The position numbers were made by a program, and so were the translations under genes. Source: Legionella sp. PC1000 (GTDB lineage Bacteria; Pseudomonadota; Gammaproteobacteria; Legionellales; Legionellaceae). Taken from it: 64,000 nucleotides of DNA. Positions 48,261-56,343 of the stretch are shown in pieces (the first letter of the stretch is position 1; each line of letters starts with the position of its first letter). The notes beneath the pieces are model-generated. The model saw only the letters and a list, made by a program, of their open reading frames with translations. It made no database searches and was not told the DNA's origin. The DNA is taken from positions 3,495,001 through 3,559,000 of the forward strand of contig NZ_CP059400.1 in assembly GCF_014109805.1 (NCBI RefSeq), in the 5' to 3' direction.

Positions 48261-48695
48261 GTAAAATTTCCTTATTTCTTATTTTATCTAATTATCCACT
48301 TGCAACTTAAGGGTAAATTTACAAGTGTTTATCATAGTTATTCATTGGCAAGCTATCCTAGGAACTTTCTTCAAAATCTCTAACTGTTAAGCCATATATT
48401 CTCCCCCATCAGGATGTAGAATTTGTCCAGTCATCAATGCACTGTCTTTATTGGCAAGAAAAATGTAGCAAGGTGATTTTTTAATATATAGCAAAGAAAA
48501 CAATAATTTGGGTATCTATTTCTGCTATTTCAACTATAAATTTAATTTTTTAAATTTTATCAAAAGCATAAGGAATTAATTTATTTCTTAAAATCAGGGA
48601 AATTCTTAGGCAGAAAATGAGTCAATCTCCCAAAAGATCAAGATAGTAAAGAGTGTATTTAGTTAAGAAATATAAATAATCTGCAGTTCCTTTTT
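48261..48695. other. Intergenic region with an SDR remnant
   Basis: 435 bases between the acyltransferase of the hydrazine-type operon and the hydrolase. Apart from the SDR remnant it is AT-rich and holds nothing else I can identify. Confidence 0.45.
48387..48479 (-). pseudogene. C-terminal remnant of a short-chain dehydrogenase
   Basis: Translation IFLANKDSALMTGQILHPDG followed by GEYMA and a stop matches the end of SDR proteins (FLASD...ITGQxLxVDGG). An in-frame stop lies just upstream and no Rossmann part is present, so only the last 30 or so codons remain. Confidence 0.65.
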
Positions 48696-49184
48696 TCATT
48701 TATGGGGGCATGATGGAGATGAGGAATGAGCTTCATCAGCTGCCATAACATACATAATCCAAGATTCACCTCTCCCAATTTTATCGTAGAGCGTTCTAGC
48801 CACCTGATTATCGGGTTTGGTAATCCAATATACTTTACTCCATTGGCGTAACCTGCTGATTTGTTTTAACTCCTCCATAAGCATCTTTGCTACCCCAGCT
48901 TTCCGATGTTCCGGCTTCACGAATAAATCATGTAAATAGCATTCTGGCTCGATATTCCAGGTACTTAAATGGAGGATAAAAGTTAGAAAGCCAATAGCCC
49001 CATTTTGAGAGTCACAAGCAATAAGGCAGCCTATATTTTTATTATCAGAAAGTAATGCATTCAACGTATTTTTCACTACTTTCGCAGGCAGAGATGTTTG
49101 ATAAAACTCCATGTATTCCTGCCACATTATTAACCAGTTTTCTTTATCAACGGCTTGTAGCCATCTAACCTTATAGTTCTTCAT
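48696..49184 (-). CDS. GNAT N-acyltransferase
   Basis: 162 residues from MKNYKVRWLQ at 49184 (GGTGGAAA upstream); the longer frame to 49319 overlaps the cupin gene and is rejected. The acetyl-CoA-binding motif A is YLHDLFVKPEHRKAGVAKML, with the late YDKIG loop. Nearest style is amine acetyltransferases. Last gene of a five-gene operon, 40 bp after the cupin. It probably acylates the amine or hydrazine product made by the upstream enzymes, for protection or release; this role is inference. Confidence 0.87.
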   Translation of the reverse strand: MKNYKVRWLQAVDKENWLIMWQEYMEFYQTSLPAKVVKNTLNALLSDNKNIGCLIACDSQNGAIGFLTFILHLSTWNIEPECYLHDLFVKPEHRKAGVAKMLMEELKQISRLRQWSKVYWITKPDNQVARTLYDKIGRGESWIMYVMAADEAHSSSPSCPHK

Positions 49185-49224
49185 TAAATTTCCACCAACA
49201 TTATGAGCTGTTACCAAAAATTCC

Positions 49225-49575
49225 CTACCAATAAATAGAACAAATAAGAAGTGGTTCGTACATGAGGTTACGTATTTGATGCTTTTTAAATGATGCAAAA
49301 TAAAAAATATCTTGTGCATTCAGCAAATAAAAAGTTTCTTCATAAATCAAAATACCACTTCCATTTAATACAATCCAAATCTCCTGTTCTTGATGATCAT
49401 CCATAGGAGTTTCACTCTGAGGTAACACCTGAAAATAAGTTATTTGAACGGGTGGGTGTACTTGCTTTTGTGCAAAATCAACAGGGTTTACTACAACTCC
49501 TGAAGCAATGGGTTCTGGATTAGAAAAAACTAATCTTGGATTTGCACAAACAACAGACTCAGGCAATTGAGGCAT
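49225..49575 (-). CDS. Small cupin, likely metal-binding partner of the MetRS-like enzyme
   Basis: 116 residues from the ATG at 49575 with GAGGAG seven to ten bases before it, inside the end of the N-hydroxylase gene (17-base overlap). Single cupin domain: DDHQEQEIWIVLNGSG gives His61, Glu63 and Glu65 in motif 1, and FKKHQIRN gives His99 and Asn103 in motif 2, so a metal site is likely. In described hydrazine synthetases a cupin is fused to a MetRS-like domain; here it is a separate gene two positions from the MetRS-like gene. A split enzyme is the best explanation. Confidence 0.85.
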   Translation of the reverse strand: MPQLPESVVCANPRLVFSNPEPIASGVVVNPVDFAQKQVHPPVQITYFQVLPQSETPMDDHQEQEIWIVLNGSGILIYEETFYLLNAQDIFYFASFKKHQIRNLMYEPLLICSIYW

Positions 49576-50875
49576 ATTGTTGCTCCTCAGAGAATAATTC
49601 TCGCTCCCAATCCAAGACAGTGCTCTCCTGATCCAGATCATAAATTGACGATTGGGTCACGCTATTAATTATTTTTGCACTCCGCCATGCCATGACATTT
49701 AAATTTGGCTCTGCGATTCCATAAGAATTACGTGCTGCATTTTGGACATAAATTCGATGTTGTTTTGGCCCATCCCATACAATGGAAAAATCCTGATTGA
49801 CACAAAATACTCCGTTATTTAAAGGTATTTTTTCAGATAGCGGGGAAAGATAAGATGGGAACTCCCATTGGTACCCTGTACACAAAATAACAATATCAGC
49901 TGAGATTACTCTTTTGCTCATCGTACCAAGCTCAGTCAGTATTAACTGATATCTCCCTAAACCGTTATTCATATTTGTTAATTCATAACATGGAAAAAAC
50001 TTAAAAAACTTATTCTTATTTTCCAAAAACTCAAGGCTGTAAAGTTTTTGATAAATCGCTCGCAATAAATGGGAAGAAATACCATCGCTCGCCAAGAGCT
50101 GCTCTTGCAATAAAAAGGCTTTTTCTTTCTCAGGTACATGGAAAAAGAATTCAGTATACTTAGGGGTGAAAAATTCACTTACAAATGGAGAGGTATCCAT
50201 CGGTAATAGCTGAGATCTCTTTGAAATCCAATTTAACTCCAAAGGCAAGTGCTCACTCGATAAAATATGCCGCACAATTTCAGCTCCGCTTTGACCTCCA
50301 CCAATAAGAGCAACTCTTTTACCCTGCCAATTTATCGGATTGAGTAAAAAATTCTTATTATGTAACACATTTCTACCCAAATACGGTTTAGCACAAGCAG
50401 GAACTTTTACAGTTAAACCATTACCCAAAATAAGATGTTTTCCTTTGATTTTTCTCTGCGATGTTTGCATGACAAAATGTGATTTATCAAAAGAAATTTC
50501 CTCAACTTTTTCATCAAACAATAAATTAGGTAACGAACGGCTCACCCAATTTAAATAATGGCTAAATTCTGTACGTAACACATGCTTAAATTGTGCATTA
50601 ATAAAACGATACAGGCGTTTGTGTTTTGCAAGATAGGCAATAAAGGAATAAGAATTAGTAGGGTCAACAAGCGTAACCAAATCATTTAAATAACTGACCT
50701 GAATTTCAGCATTGGGAAATAACATTCCTGGATGCCAAATCACTTCCTTATTTTGTTCGAAAAATATGCTTGAAATCTCTTTGACAGACGATAAAAGAGC
50801 AGCAATACTCAAATTAAATGGTCCGACACCCACCCCAAGTATATCGGAAACTCCTTCATGATTCGTTTTGTTCAT
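49559..50875 (-). CDS. Flavin-dependent L-lysine/L-ornithine N-hydroxylase
   Basis: 438 residues of the IucD/PvdA/SidA family, which use FAD, NADPH and O2 to hydroxylate the side-chain amine of lysine or ornithine. FAD-binding GVGVGPFN (14-21), NADPH-binding GGGQSG (192-197), the ATG-like CTGYQWEFP segment near the C-terminus, and the family-typical EIQVSYLNDLVTLVDPTN. It overlaps the MetRS-like gene by 20 bases and the cupin by 17. There are no siderophore synthetase genes around, so the hydroxylamine probably feeds the N-N bond-forming step rather than a hydroxamate siderophore. Lysine is the expected substrate by analogy with Spb38. Confidence 0.9.
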   Translation of the reverse strand: MNKTNHEGVSDILGVGVGPFNLSIAALLSSVKEISSIFFEQNKEVIWHPGMLFPNAEIQVSYLNDLVTLVDPTNSYSFIAYLAKHKRLYRFINAQFKHVLRTEFSHYLNWVSRSLPNLLFDEKVEEISFDKSHFVMQTSQRKIKGKHLILGNGLTVKVPACAKPYLGRNVLHNKNFLLNPINWQGKRVALIGGGQSGAEIVRHILSSEHLPLELNWISKRSQLLPMDTSPFVSEFFTPKYTEFFFHVPEKEKAFLLQEQLLASDGISSHLLRAIYQKLYSLEFLENKNKFFKFFPCYELTNMNNGLGRYQLILTELGTMSKRVISADIVILCTGYQWEFPSYLSPLSEKIPLNNGVFCVNQDFSIVWDGPKQHRIYVQNAARNSYGIAEPNLNVMAWRSAKIINSVTQSSIYDLDQESTVLDWERELFSEEQQYASIA

Positions 50876-52433
50876 AACTCATTTCCTCTTCGTGCCTCTC
50901 AAATTCCGTTGTAATTCGTTTTAGGGTTAATTGTATTTTTTTCTGTAAGAACTTCGTGGGTTTAACAAAAAAATCCGCTTGCGTGGGTAACTGTTCATAA
51001 CCGAGAGCATTCCAGATTATTTCGCCAAGCTTTGGCATGTAAGGATAAATGACCAAAGTAAATCCTTTTAACCACCAGAAATAATCCTCCGAGGAGCGAC
51101 TTAAGCTTTTCCCCAGAACGAGCCAATCATTTAGAGATTGAACCCCAATATGAGGCGAAAAGTGATCGGGTTGCAACGCATCTTCTTGAATTGCAAATAA
51201 ATCGCATAATTGATGTTGTAGCTGTTGATTGCAAGGCTGGCTCACCTTTTCAGGTATGTTTTGTATCCCTTGGATAATATAGTGTTCAAACCAATCTATA
51301 GTTTTGTTGTAATAATGGATAAAAACGTCAATGATAAAATTCCCTGTTTGACTGCGCACATCGATTGAAGCAAGATAAAGCCGAACAATATCACTGCATA
51401 GCCCTTTTTGATTGATAACCTCATCTACTCCGATCATATGCTGTCGACTTGTTGAAAATTTACTCCCATCAAGGTAATAAAAATAATTAACCAGATAATA
51501 ATCAAATGACTTGTATTGAGGACATCCAGAACTAATTCCCAATGCACTGCTTAAAAAAGGTAATGAATTATCGATCCCAAAACTGGAGATGGTCACCACA
51601 TCAGAATCTGCAGCAAATGCATTTTTGTTGATGCCCATGAGTTTCCCTGCGATTTCCCCAAACATTAGAAAATAGGCAAAGACAAAACCATAACTAAATA
51701 AAGTTCTTGAATGATCAGGATCAGTATTATCTGTTAAACCCCAATTACAATGTGTCGTAAGCCTGAACCGATTATTTTGTAAAACCCGATAGCTTTGAAA
51801 CAATGTCTTTATTTTTTGATGAATTCCCTGCGAATTCAGTTCAATGTCGTCAGGGAGCTGTAAGAAAATATTTTCCACCGTTTTTTGATCTGAATAGCAT
51901 TTACGAATCATTTCTTCTGGACGAAAATGTGCACCACAATTTTCACAAAAATAACTTACAGTTCTCTCATAACACACAGGACAGTTTCCTTGCAGCCAAT
52001 ATCCAGTCAGATAACGCTTATTTTTATCATCCCATGGTATGTTCTCTTTTAATAAGACTGTAACCTTATTATTCAATAATTGTTGAAAGATCTGCTCATG
52101 CCATTCTTGATAGGATATGCTCCATTGCCCATCAAGTGGATTAATGAATTGATCGTATTTAATATTCATTAACGTTAATTCATGCGCAATTAATGCATGA
52201 TAATGATGACCTATTTCTCTAGGACTTGAATGCTCTTCTTCTGCCTTCCCTGCCGTATATGATTCATAACTGTCTGTACCGGAAATTATCCAAACCGAGT
52301 GACCACAAAGTTTTAGATATCGGGCGAGTATATCCACACTTAAAAACGGACCACCAATATGGCCTAAATGCAATCGACCATTTGGAGTAGGTACCGAAGG
52401 AACGAGTAAGTAATTTTTTTTATTTTCGGTCAT
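50856..52433 (-). CDS. Methionyl-tRNA synthetase-like enzyme, proposed hydrazine synthetase core
   Basis: 525 residues. The class I synthetase core has the HIGH-type HLGH (22-25) in PTPNGRLHLGHIGG, a zinc knuckle CPVC...CENC (Cys151, 154, 163, 166) and the KMSKS-type loop GSKFSTSR (323-330). It lacks the C-terminal dimerisation domain of housekeeping MetRS and is shorter. It sits in an operon with an N-hydroxylase and a cupin. MetRS-like domains in such loci (Spb40, Tri28) activate an amino acid such as glycine and join it to N-hydroxylysine, forming an N-N bond. A plain tRNA-charging paralogue is the alternative and is less consistent with the context. Confidence 0.88.
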   Translation of the reverse strand: MTENKKNYLLVPSVPTPNGRLHLGHIGGPFLSVDILARYLKLCGHSVWIISGTDSYESYTAGKAEEEHSSPREIGHHYHALIAHELTLMNIKYDQFINPLDGQWSISYQEWHEQIFQQLLNNKVTVLLKENIPWDDKNKRYLTGYWLQGNCPVCYERTVSYFCENCGAHFRPEEMIRKCYSDQKTVENIFLQLPDDIELNSQGIHQKIKTLFQSYRVLQNNRFRLTTHCNWGLTDNTDPDHSRTLFSYGFVFAYFLMFGEIAGKLMGINKNAFAADSDVVTISSFGIDNSLPFLSSALGISSGCPQYKSFDYYLVNYFYYLDGSKFSTSRQHMIGVDEVINQKGLCSDIVRLYLASIDVRSQTGNFIIDVFIHYYNKTIDWFEHYIIQGIQNIPEKVSQPCNQQLQHQLCDLFAIQEDALQPDHFSPHIGVQSLNDWLVLGKSLSRSSEDYFWWLKGFTLVIYPYMPKLGEIIWNALGYEQLPTQADFFVKPTKFLQKKIQLTLKRITTEFERHEEEMSYEQNES

Positions 52434-52436
52434 CGC

Positions 52437-53132
52437 TTATTCCCTAGCTTTTTTATCCTTTAAACTATCCACCATAATTTTAATCGAGCTATTCCACCCT
52501 TTTTGTGAGATCTGCATCACTTTTTCTTTATTTCTCGTCAATACCGCAGTAACTAACTCCTCATTTTCTTGTCTCAACTCTGTTAATACTTTTTCATCAT
52601 TATGATGGCGACCCAAACATAAAAAACGATAACGTGATGAATGGTCATACAACATGTCTTGAATTTTAAGTAACCACGGAGATTGGCACGCCTTAATCAG
52701 TGTGAAGGTAAATTCTTTTTGAAACGCATTCCATTCAATGAGATCCAGCAGTTTATTGGGTTGTGGAGTAAGATATTTTGCATAACGATGCCAGCATGCA
52801 ATAATGTCCGCTTCCCAATGTTCATCTCCATGTTGCATGGATAATTCCAGAGCACGTGTTTCAATCTGTATTCTGACTGCGTAGAGATCATATAACTCTT
52901 CTAAAGACAAAGACGGTACTGAAAAACCACACAAATCTTCAAGGTTCACTAAACCATGGCTTACCAGCCGAGATAAAGCTTCACGCAAAGGGCTGTATCC
53001 CACCTCATAGCGTTCTTTTAACTGCTCCATTTGTAATTTTTGTCCAGGATCAAAATAGCCGCTTACAAGATCGAGGCGTAATTTCTCTAATACAGTACTT
53101 GCTTTTGATTGTTTTATTTTAATTTTGGACAT
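52437..53132 (-). CDS. GntR/FadR-type transcriptional regulator
   Basis: 231 residues. The N-terminal winged helix (about 12-75: LRLDLVSGYFDPGQKLQMEQ and YSPLREALSRLVSHGLV) is followed by an FCD all-helical ligand domain (about 85-220). It is the first gene of the operon, with three bases to the MetRS-like start, and so probably regulates its own transcript. The nearest look-alikes are CsiR-type regulators. The effector may be an amino acid or the pathway product. Confidence 0.9.
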   Translation of the reverse strand: MSKIKIKQSKASTVLEKLRLDLVSGYFDPGQKLQMEQLKERYEVGYSPLREALSRLVSHGLVNLEDLCGFSVPSLSLEELYDLYAVRIQIETRALELSMQHGDEHWEADIIACWHRYAKYLTPQPNKLLDLIEWNAFQKEFTFTLIKACQSPWLLKIQDMLYDHSSRYRFLCLGRHHNDEKVLTELRQENEELVTAVLTRNKEKVMQISQKGWNSSIKIMVDSLKDKKARE

Positions 53133-53171
53133 ATTCCGTGCATTTCACTTCAATCATGCAGACAGTATCAA

Positions 53172-53205
53172 TTATTTTCGAAAATTTGTAAATAATCGAA
53201 AATAA
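53172..53205. promoter_or_regulatory. Inverted repeat, candidate operator of the GntR regulator
   Basis: TTATTTTCGA (53172-53181) and its exact complement TCGAAAATAA (53196-53205) are separated by 14 bases, 40 bases upstream of the regulator's start codon. The AT-rich surroundings could also carry the promoter. Binding is inference from position and symmetry. Confidence 0.5.
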
Positions 53206-53283
53206 AATATGTAAACGAAATTGATTCATGCTGATATATACCTCGTGAATTCAAGCCCTACTATTTATGTCAACTCCTTTAAC

Positions 53284-54330
53284 TTATGCGTTTTTTAAAG
53301 ACTCTCTTTCGGTTAATGTACACTTAGTAAATGCTTTTTCAGCAAACCAACGAGCGTACTCATTAATATCTGGTGTCAAGAATGCCTTAAAGTCCCATCC
53401 CAATTCATTGTGATTAAAAGGTCCTAATTCAATATTCTTTGCTTCGGCAAGTCCTCTTATCATCCATTCGACAATTGCTGAATTTCCTCGGCCTACAGGT
53501 TGTAATCGTGCAAGGCTGTATGCGAGTTTTCCTGCATTGACTAAAAAATCATTTATATCCTGAGCAGGTTCCCAATTAAAACATGCTTGAAAATAAGGGT
53601 CGATTAACTCAAATTGCACCTGAAAATAACTGGACTTATCACGATAATCTTCAGCAAAAGGGGTAAAACGATGATCAATCACAATGGAGGTTCTACTGTC
53701 GTCCTTACCATAATCGTTAAAAGTAATCGTAAGGACCACATCATCTTCAATAAATGGAGACTCCGAAGCTGCGTTTTTTTTATGCGCCAATTCGCGTTCA
53801 TCATCAGTCATTTTAATCGTAATTGTGTATTTTGTTCCTTCGCTTGATTTATCCGGGTATCCTTTTACCTCAACGTTCTCCCTGTTTTGATGAATTAAAT
53901 CGGATAGATGCGCATAGATCATATTTTTTTGGGTTGGTAAATCTTTAGATAAATTAAAATCATCTGTAGATACAAAACCTGCTTTATTAATTAATCCGAA
54001 TTGATGTCTCAGCGGCCCATGTTTCAGTGCTTTGGCTACTTCACGCCGTTTATCAGCCAACCAAGCATAAGTACAACCTACTTGAGAACGCAACATATCT
54101 GGAGGACAATGAATGTCCTTATGAACTTCTGGCGGTACTTTTGGAAAAGAGGACGCTCGTTCACCCAGCTCATGAATCACTTTCTTGCTGAATTCAAGCC
54201 ATGCATCCTGTTTTTTTGCATCAAAATCTTTTAGCCGATCTTTAGAGGAAGCGGTACTCGTATCTGTAGTATTTGAAAATAAAGTATTGCGATGCACTCC
54301 TAAGGGTTGCTCCATTTTTTTATCGGTCAT
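53284..54330 (-). CDS. Uncharacterised protein, possible effector
   Basis: 348 residues, no signal peptide or membrane segment. The N-terminus is Ser/Thr/Lys-rich; a beta-rich middle (TKYTITIKMTDDE, VVLTITFNDYGKD) and a helical C-terminal part follow, with LQPVGRGNSAIVEWMIRGLA that faintly recalls the Fic loop (HPF.DGNGR) but lacks its His and key residues. It ends FTKCTLTERESLKNA. It has no obvious link with the operon to its left. Its place near other secreted-type genes suggests a Dot/Icm substrate, unproven. Confidence 0.65.
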   Translation of the reverse strand: MTDKKMEQPLGVHRNTLFSNTTDTSTASSKDRLKDFDAKKQDAWLEFSKKVIHELGERASSFPKVPPEVHKDIHCPPDMLRSQVGCTYAWLADKRREVAKALKHGPLRHQFGLINKAGFVSTDDFNLSKDLPTQKNMIYAHLSDLIHQNRENVEVKGYPDKSSEGTKYTITIKMTDDERELAHKKNAASESPFIEDDVVLTITFNDYGKDDSRTSIVIDHRFTPFAEDYRDKSSYFQVQFELIDPYFQACFNWEPAQDINDFLVNAGKLAYSLARLQPVGRGNSAIVEWMIRGLAEAKNIELGPFNHNELGWDFKAFLTPDINEYARWFAEKAFTKCTLTERESLKNA

Positions 54331-54542
54331 AATAAACTCAGCATGTTTAATTTATTTTAATTATAGATGCAAAAAATACACTTACCCTTAAGGAGATTAA
54401 CTGACTCATTTGAAAATTTGACATCGCCCTTCTATATTTATTTTTTACCTTTAGTTTCTGAGAATTTGATTTAAGACCCGCATTTAAAAGTTCATTGTTT
54501 TTTTAAGGCGCAATACATAAAAATAAAAAATGGAGCTTGCTT

Positions 54543-56150
54543 ATGGATACAACTGAACACACGGAACTGGGTGATGCATTGCGATTTCAAGACTGGAATG
54601 TCTTAAAAGACAATCCATACATTGATATTGAAAAAGGCAGCTTGCATTTGCATTTACAAGGAATTAATGAGATTGGTCTTCCTGAACCCATGGGATTAAA
54701 AGTATCCTCGGGTATGATTATCGCCATGTCGGGTGATTATTTTGGCGGCAAAGAAGTTTCATTAAATTTGCCAAGCATTTGTGAATTTAAAGAAAATCCA
54801 AAGGCTTTTGATAGCACAGAGGCATGCAAAACTTTAGGAAAATATTTAATTAAGTCGCCAGTTACCGAAGACGAGGAGCAAAAATTAATTAGCTCTTATC
54901 ACCGATTAGCGAATAACAAAGTCAAACAAAGTGATATTGACACGATTTATACAATTAACAATGCCAATTACATTCCGTTTTCAAGCACATTAAATTTCTA
55001 CGTACAACAACTTATGTTTGCGCTTAGAGTAAAAAACTACAGTGACATTTTAAATAGAAATATAGCGCATTTTACTCCATGGTCAGTTCGTGTTTATACT
55101 ATTGGCCATCATATAGCATTGAACTATGCGCGTATTTATTATGAGTTAAAACAATTTCTGGCTCATGCAGATTATCAATCAGAAAACAGCGATTTCAATG
55201 CATTACTCCAGATACTCAGACAAACTCCTAATGGCCTGGATCGTGAAACACTAGAGGATTTAGCCCATCGTTATCAGGCTTTGTCTTTGGGAATGGAGTT
55301 TTTTTGTTTTCACTATTATACCGATCATTTTGCTGCTGGCCATGTTTCATTTATGGGTGATTTACGAGCCTTACTTCCACAGCGCTTTGGTGTTTGGGGC
55401 AGCATTTTAGTTAATAACTTGCATGATGAACTTAACAGGATAGCCGTCTACACCAAACGCGTTTATGACCCAACACCCGATAAAAGCGAGCCTCCAATTG
55501 CAACAAGTGGTGATGGTGATTTTGATATTGCAAATAATTATTTTAACAAACAAGCATGTCTTGCAGGAATGACTTCCTCATTACACGATTTACATCAAGT
55601 ATTTAATGGAAGCAAATTGCCTGAACAGTCACAATATGGCGGCCTGGAACAAATGCCTGATATTGACTATCAATACCGCCAACCGCAGCCCTTGCTCTTA
55701 TTAGGTAAAGACAAGAAAATTTATTATCGTACTGATCTCAATCAGATTGACACCTTGTCGCCATCCCAGTTACAAGCAACATATGATGATCCATTACACC
55801 ATGGATATACTGAATTAAGTAATAAATTCGAAGCATTTTCCTTGGTTTTCAAACTCCGAGCTCTGCCCTTTATTTATACCAGTCAGCTCAAAACACTTAC
55901 TGCCGAACAACTTAAATTCCTGGAAACAGAAGAATTTGAACTTAATCCAGAAAGAAGACCTATACCCCAGCCACCTATAGTTCTTGGGCAAAAACCAGTT
56001 GCTGTACCGGTTTGGCAACAACCTGCGACGAATCACACCGTGATGCAGGCCTTGGCAAAGAATGGCTTCCTGTCTACTTCCGGGAAAAACCGTTCATTGG
56101 AAGAGAACGTTTTACAGATAGAGGATACATTGAGTACACATGCACTCTAA
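54543..56150 (+). CDS. Zinc-dependent phospholipase C-like protein (Legionella PlcA/B/C type)
   Basis: 535 residues from the ATG at 54543 (TGGAG eight bases before); a TTG two codons earlier opens the frame. Candidate zinc ligands occur in the pattern of bacterial phosphatidylcholine phospholipase C: Asp65 in SGDYFGG, His in AHFTPWSVR (about 176), HH in GHHIALNYAR (about 189) and HYYTDHFAAGH (Asp261, His267). No typical signal peptide, as in the Dot/Icm-secreted member PlcC/CegC1. Hydrolysis of host phospholipids is the likely role. The Pro-rich C-terminal region and Glu-rich end may carry the secretion signal. Confidence 0.75.
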   Translation: MDTTEHTELGDALRFQDWNVLKDNPYIDIEKGSLHLHLQGINEIGLPEPMGLKVSSGMIIAMSGDYFGGKEVSLNLPSICEFKENPKAFDSTEACKTLGKYLIKSPVTEDEEQKLISSYHRLANNKVKQSDIDTIYTINNANYIPFSSTLNFYVQQLMFALRVKNYSDILNRNIAHFTPWSVRVYTIGHHIALNYARIYYELKQFLAHADYQSENSDFNALLQILRQTPNGLDRETLEDLAHRYQALSLGMEFFCFHYYTDHFAAGHVSFMGDLRALLPQRFGVWGSILVNNLHDELNRIAVYTKRVYDPTPDKSEPPIATSGDGDFDIANNYFNKQACLAGMTSSLHDLHQVFNGSKLPEQSQYGGLEQMPDIDYQYRQPQPLLLLGKDKKIYYRTDLNQIDTLSPSQLQATYDDPLHHGYTELSNKFEAFSLVFKLRALPFIYTSQLKTLTAEQLKFLETEEFELNPERRPIPQPPIVLGQKPVAVPVWQQPATNHTVMQALAKNGFLSTSGKNRSLEENVLQIEDTLSTHAL

Positions 56151-56167
56151 AGAAAGCATAAAGCGAA

Positions 56168-56323
56168 CAAGTTGGGTCGTTCGGCCTGAGGTATCGTCAT
56201 CAGTTTTTCATTTAAAGTTAAAGTTTCTCTACGTACCGCGCTTTATGCGCGTACGTAGGCGAAAAAATTATTGGAGGCTCTTATAAAAAAGTGACGAGCC
56301 CTCAGGCCGAACGACCCAACTTG
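56168..56323. repeat. Composite palindromic element, family B copy 2
   Basis: Perfect 24-base inverted ends (56168-56191 and 56300-56323, CAAGTTGGGTCGTTCGGCCT...). Inside are ATCGTCATCAGTTTTT, one TTTCTCTACGTACCGC unit and an inner palindrome with GCGCTTTATGCGCG. 156 bases in all. It lies between convergent genes (phospholipase and coiled-coil protein). No open frame, so a non-autonomous element or a structured transcript end. Confidence 0.8.
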
Positions 56324-56343
56324 CTTGCTTCCTTTTCATCGCA

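Noticed and set aside
49185-49319. Longer N-terminus of the GNAT protein
   Set aside because: It would overlap the cupin gene end and encodes no family sequence; the start at 49184 gives a normal GNAT.
49559-50875. N-hydroxylase as part of a hydroxamate siderophore cluster
   Set aside because: No NIS or NRPS siderophore synthetase, export or uptake gene is present nearby, whereas a cupin and a MetRS-like gene are.
50856-52433. Housekeeping methionyl-tRNA synthetase
   Set aside because: Short C-terminus, altered KMSKS loop and operon context with an N-hydroxylase and cupin. Not fully excluded without the rest of the genome.
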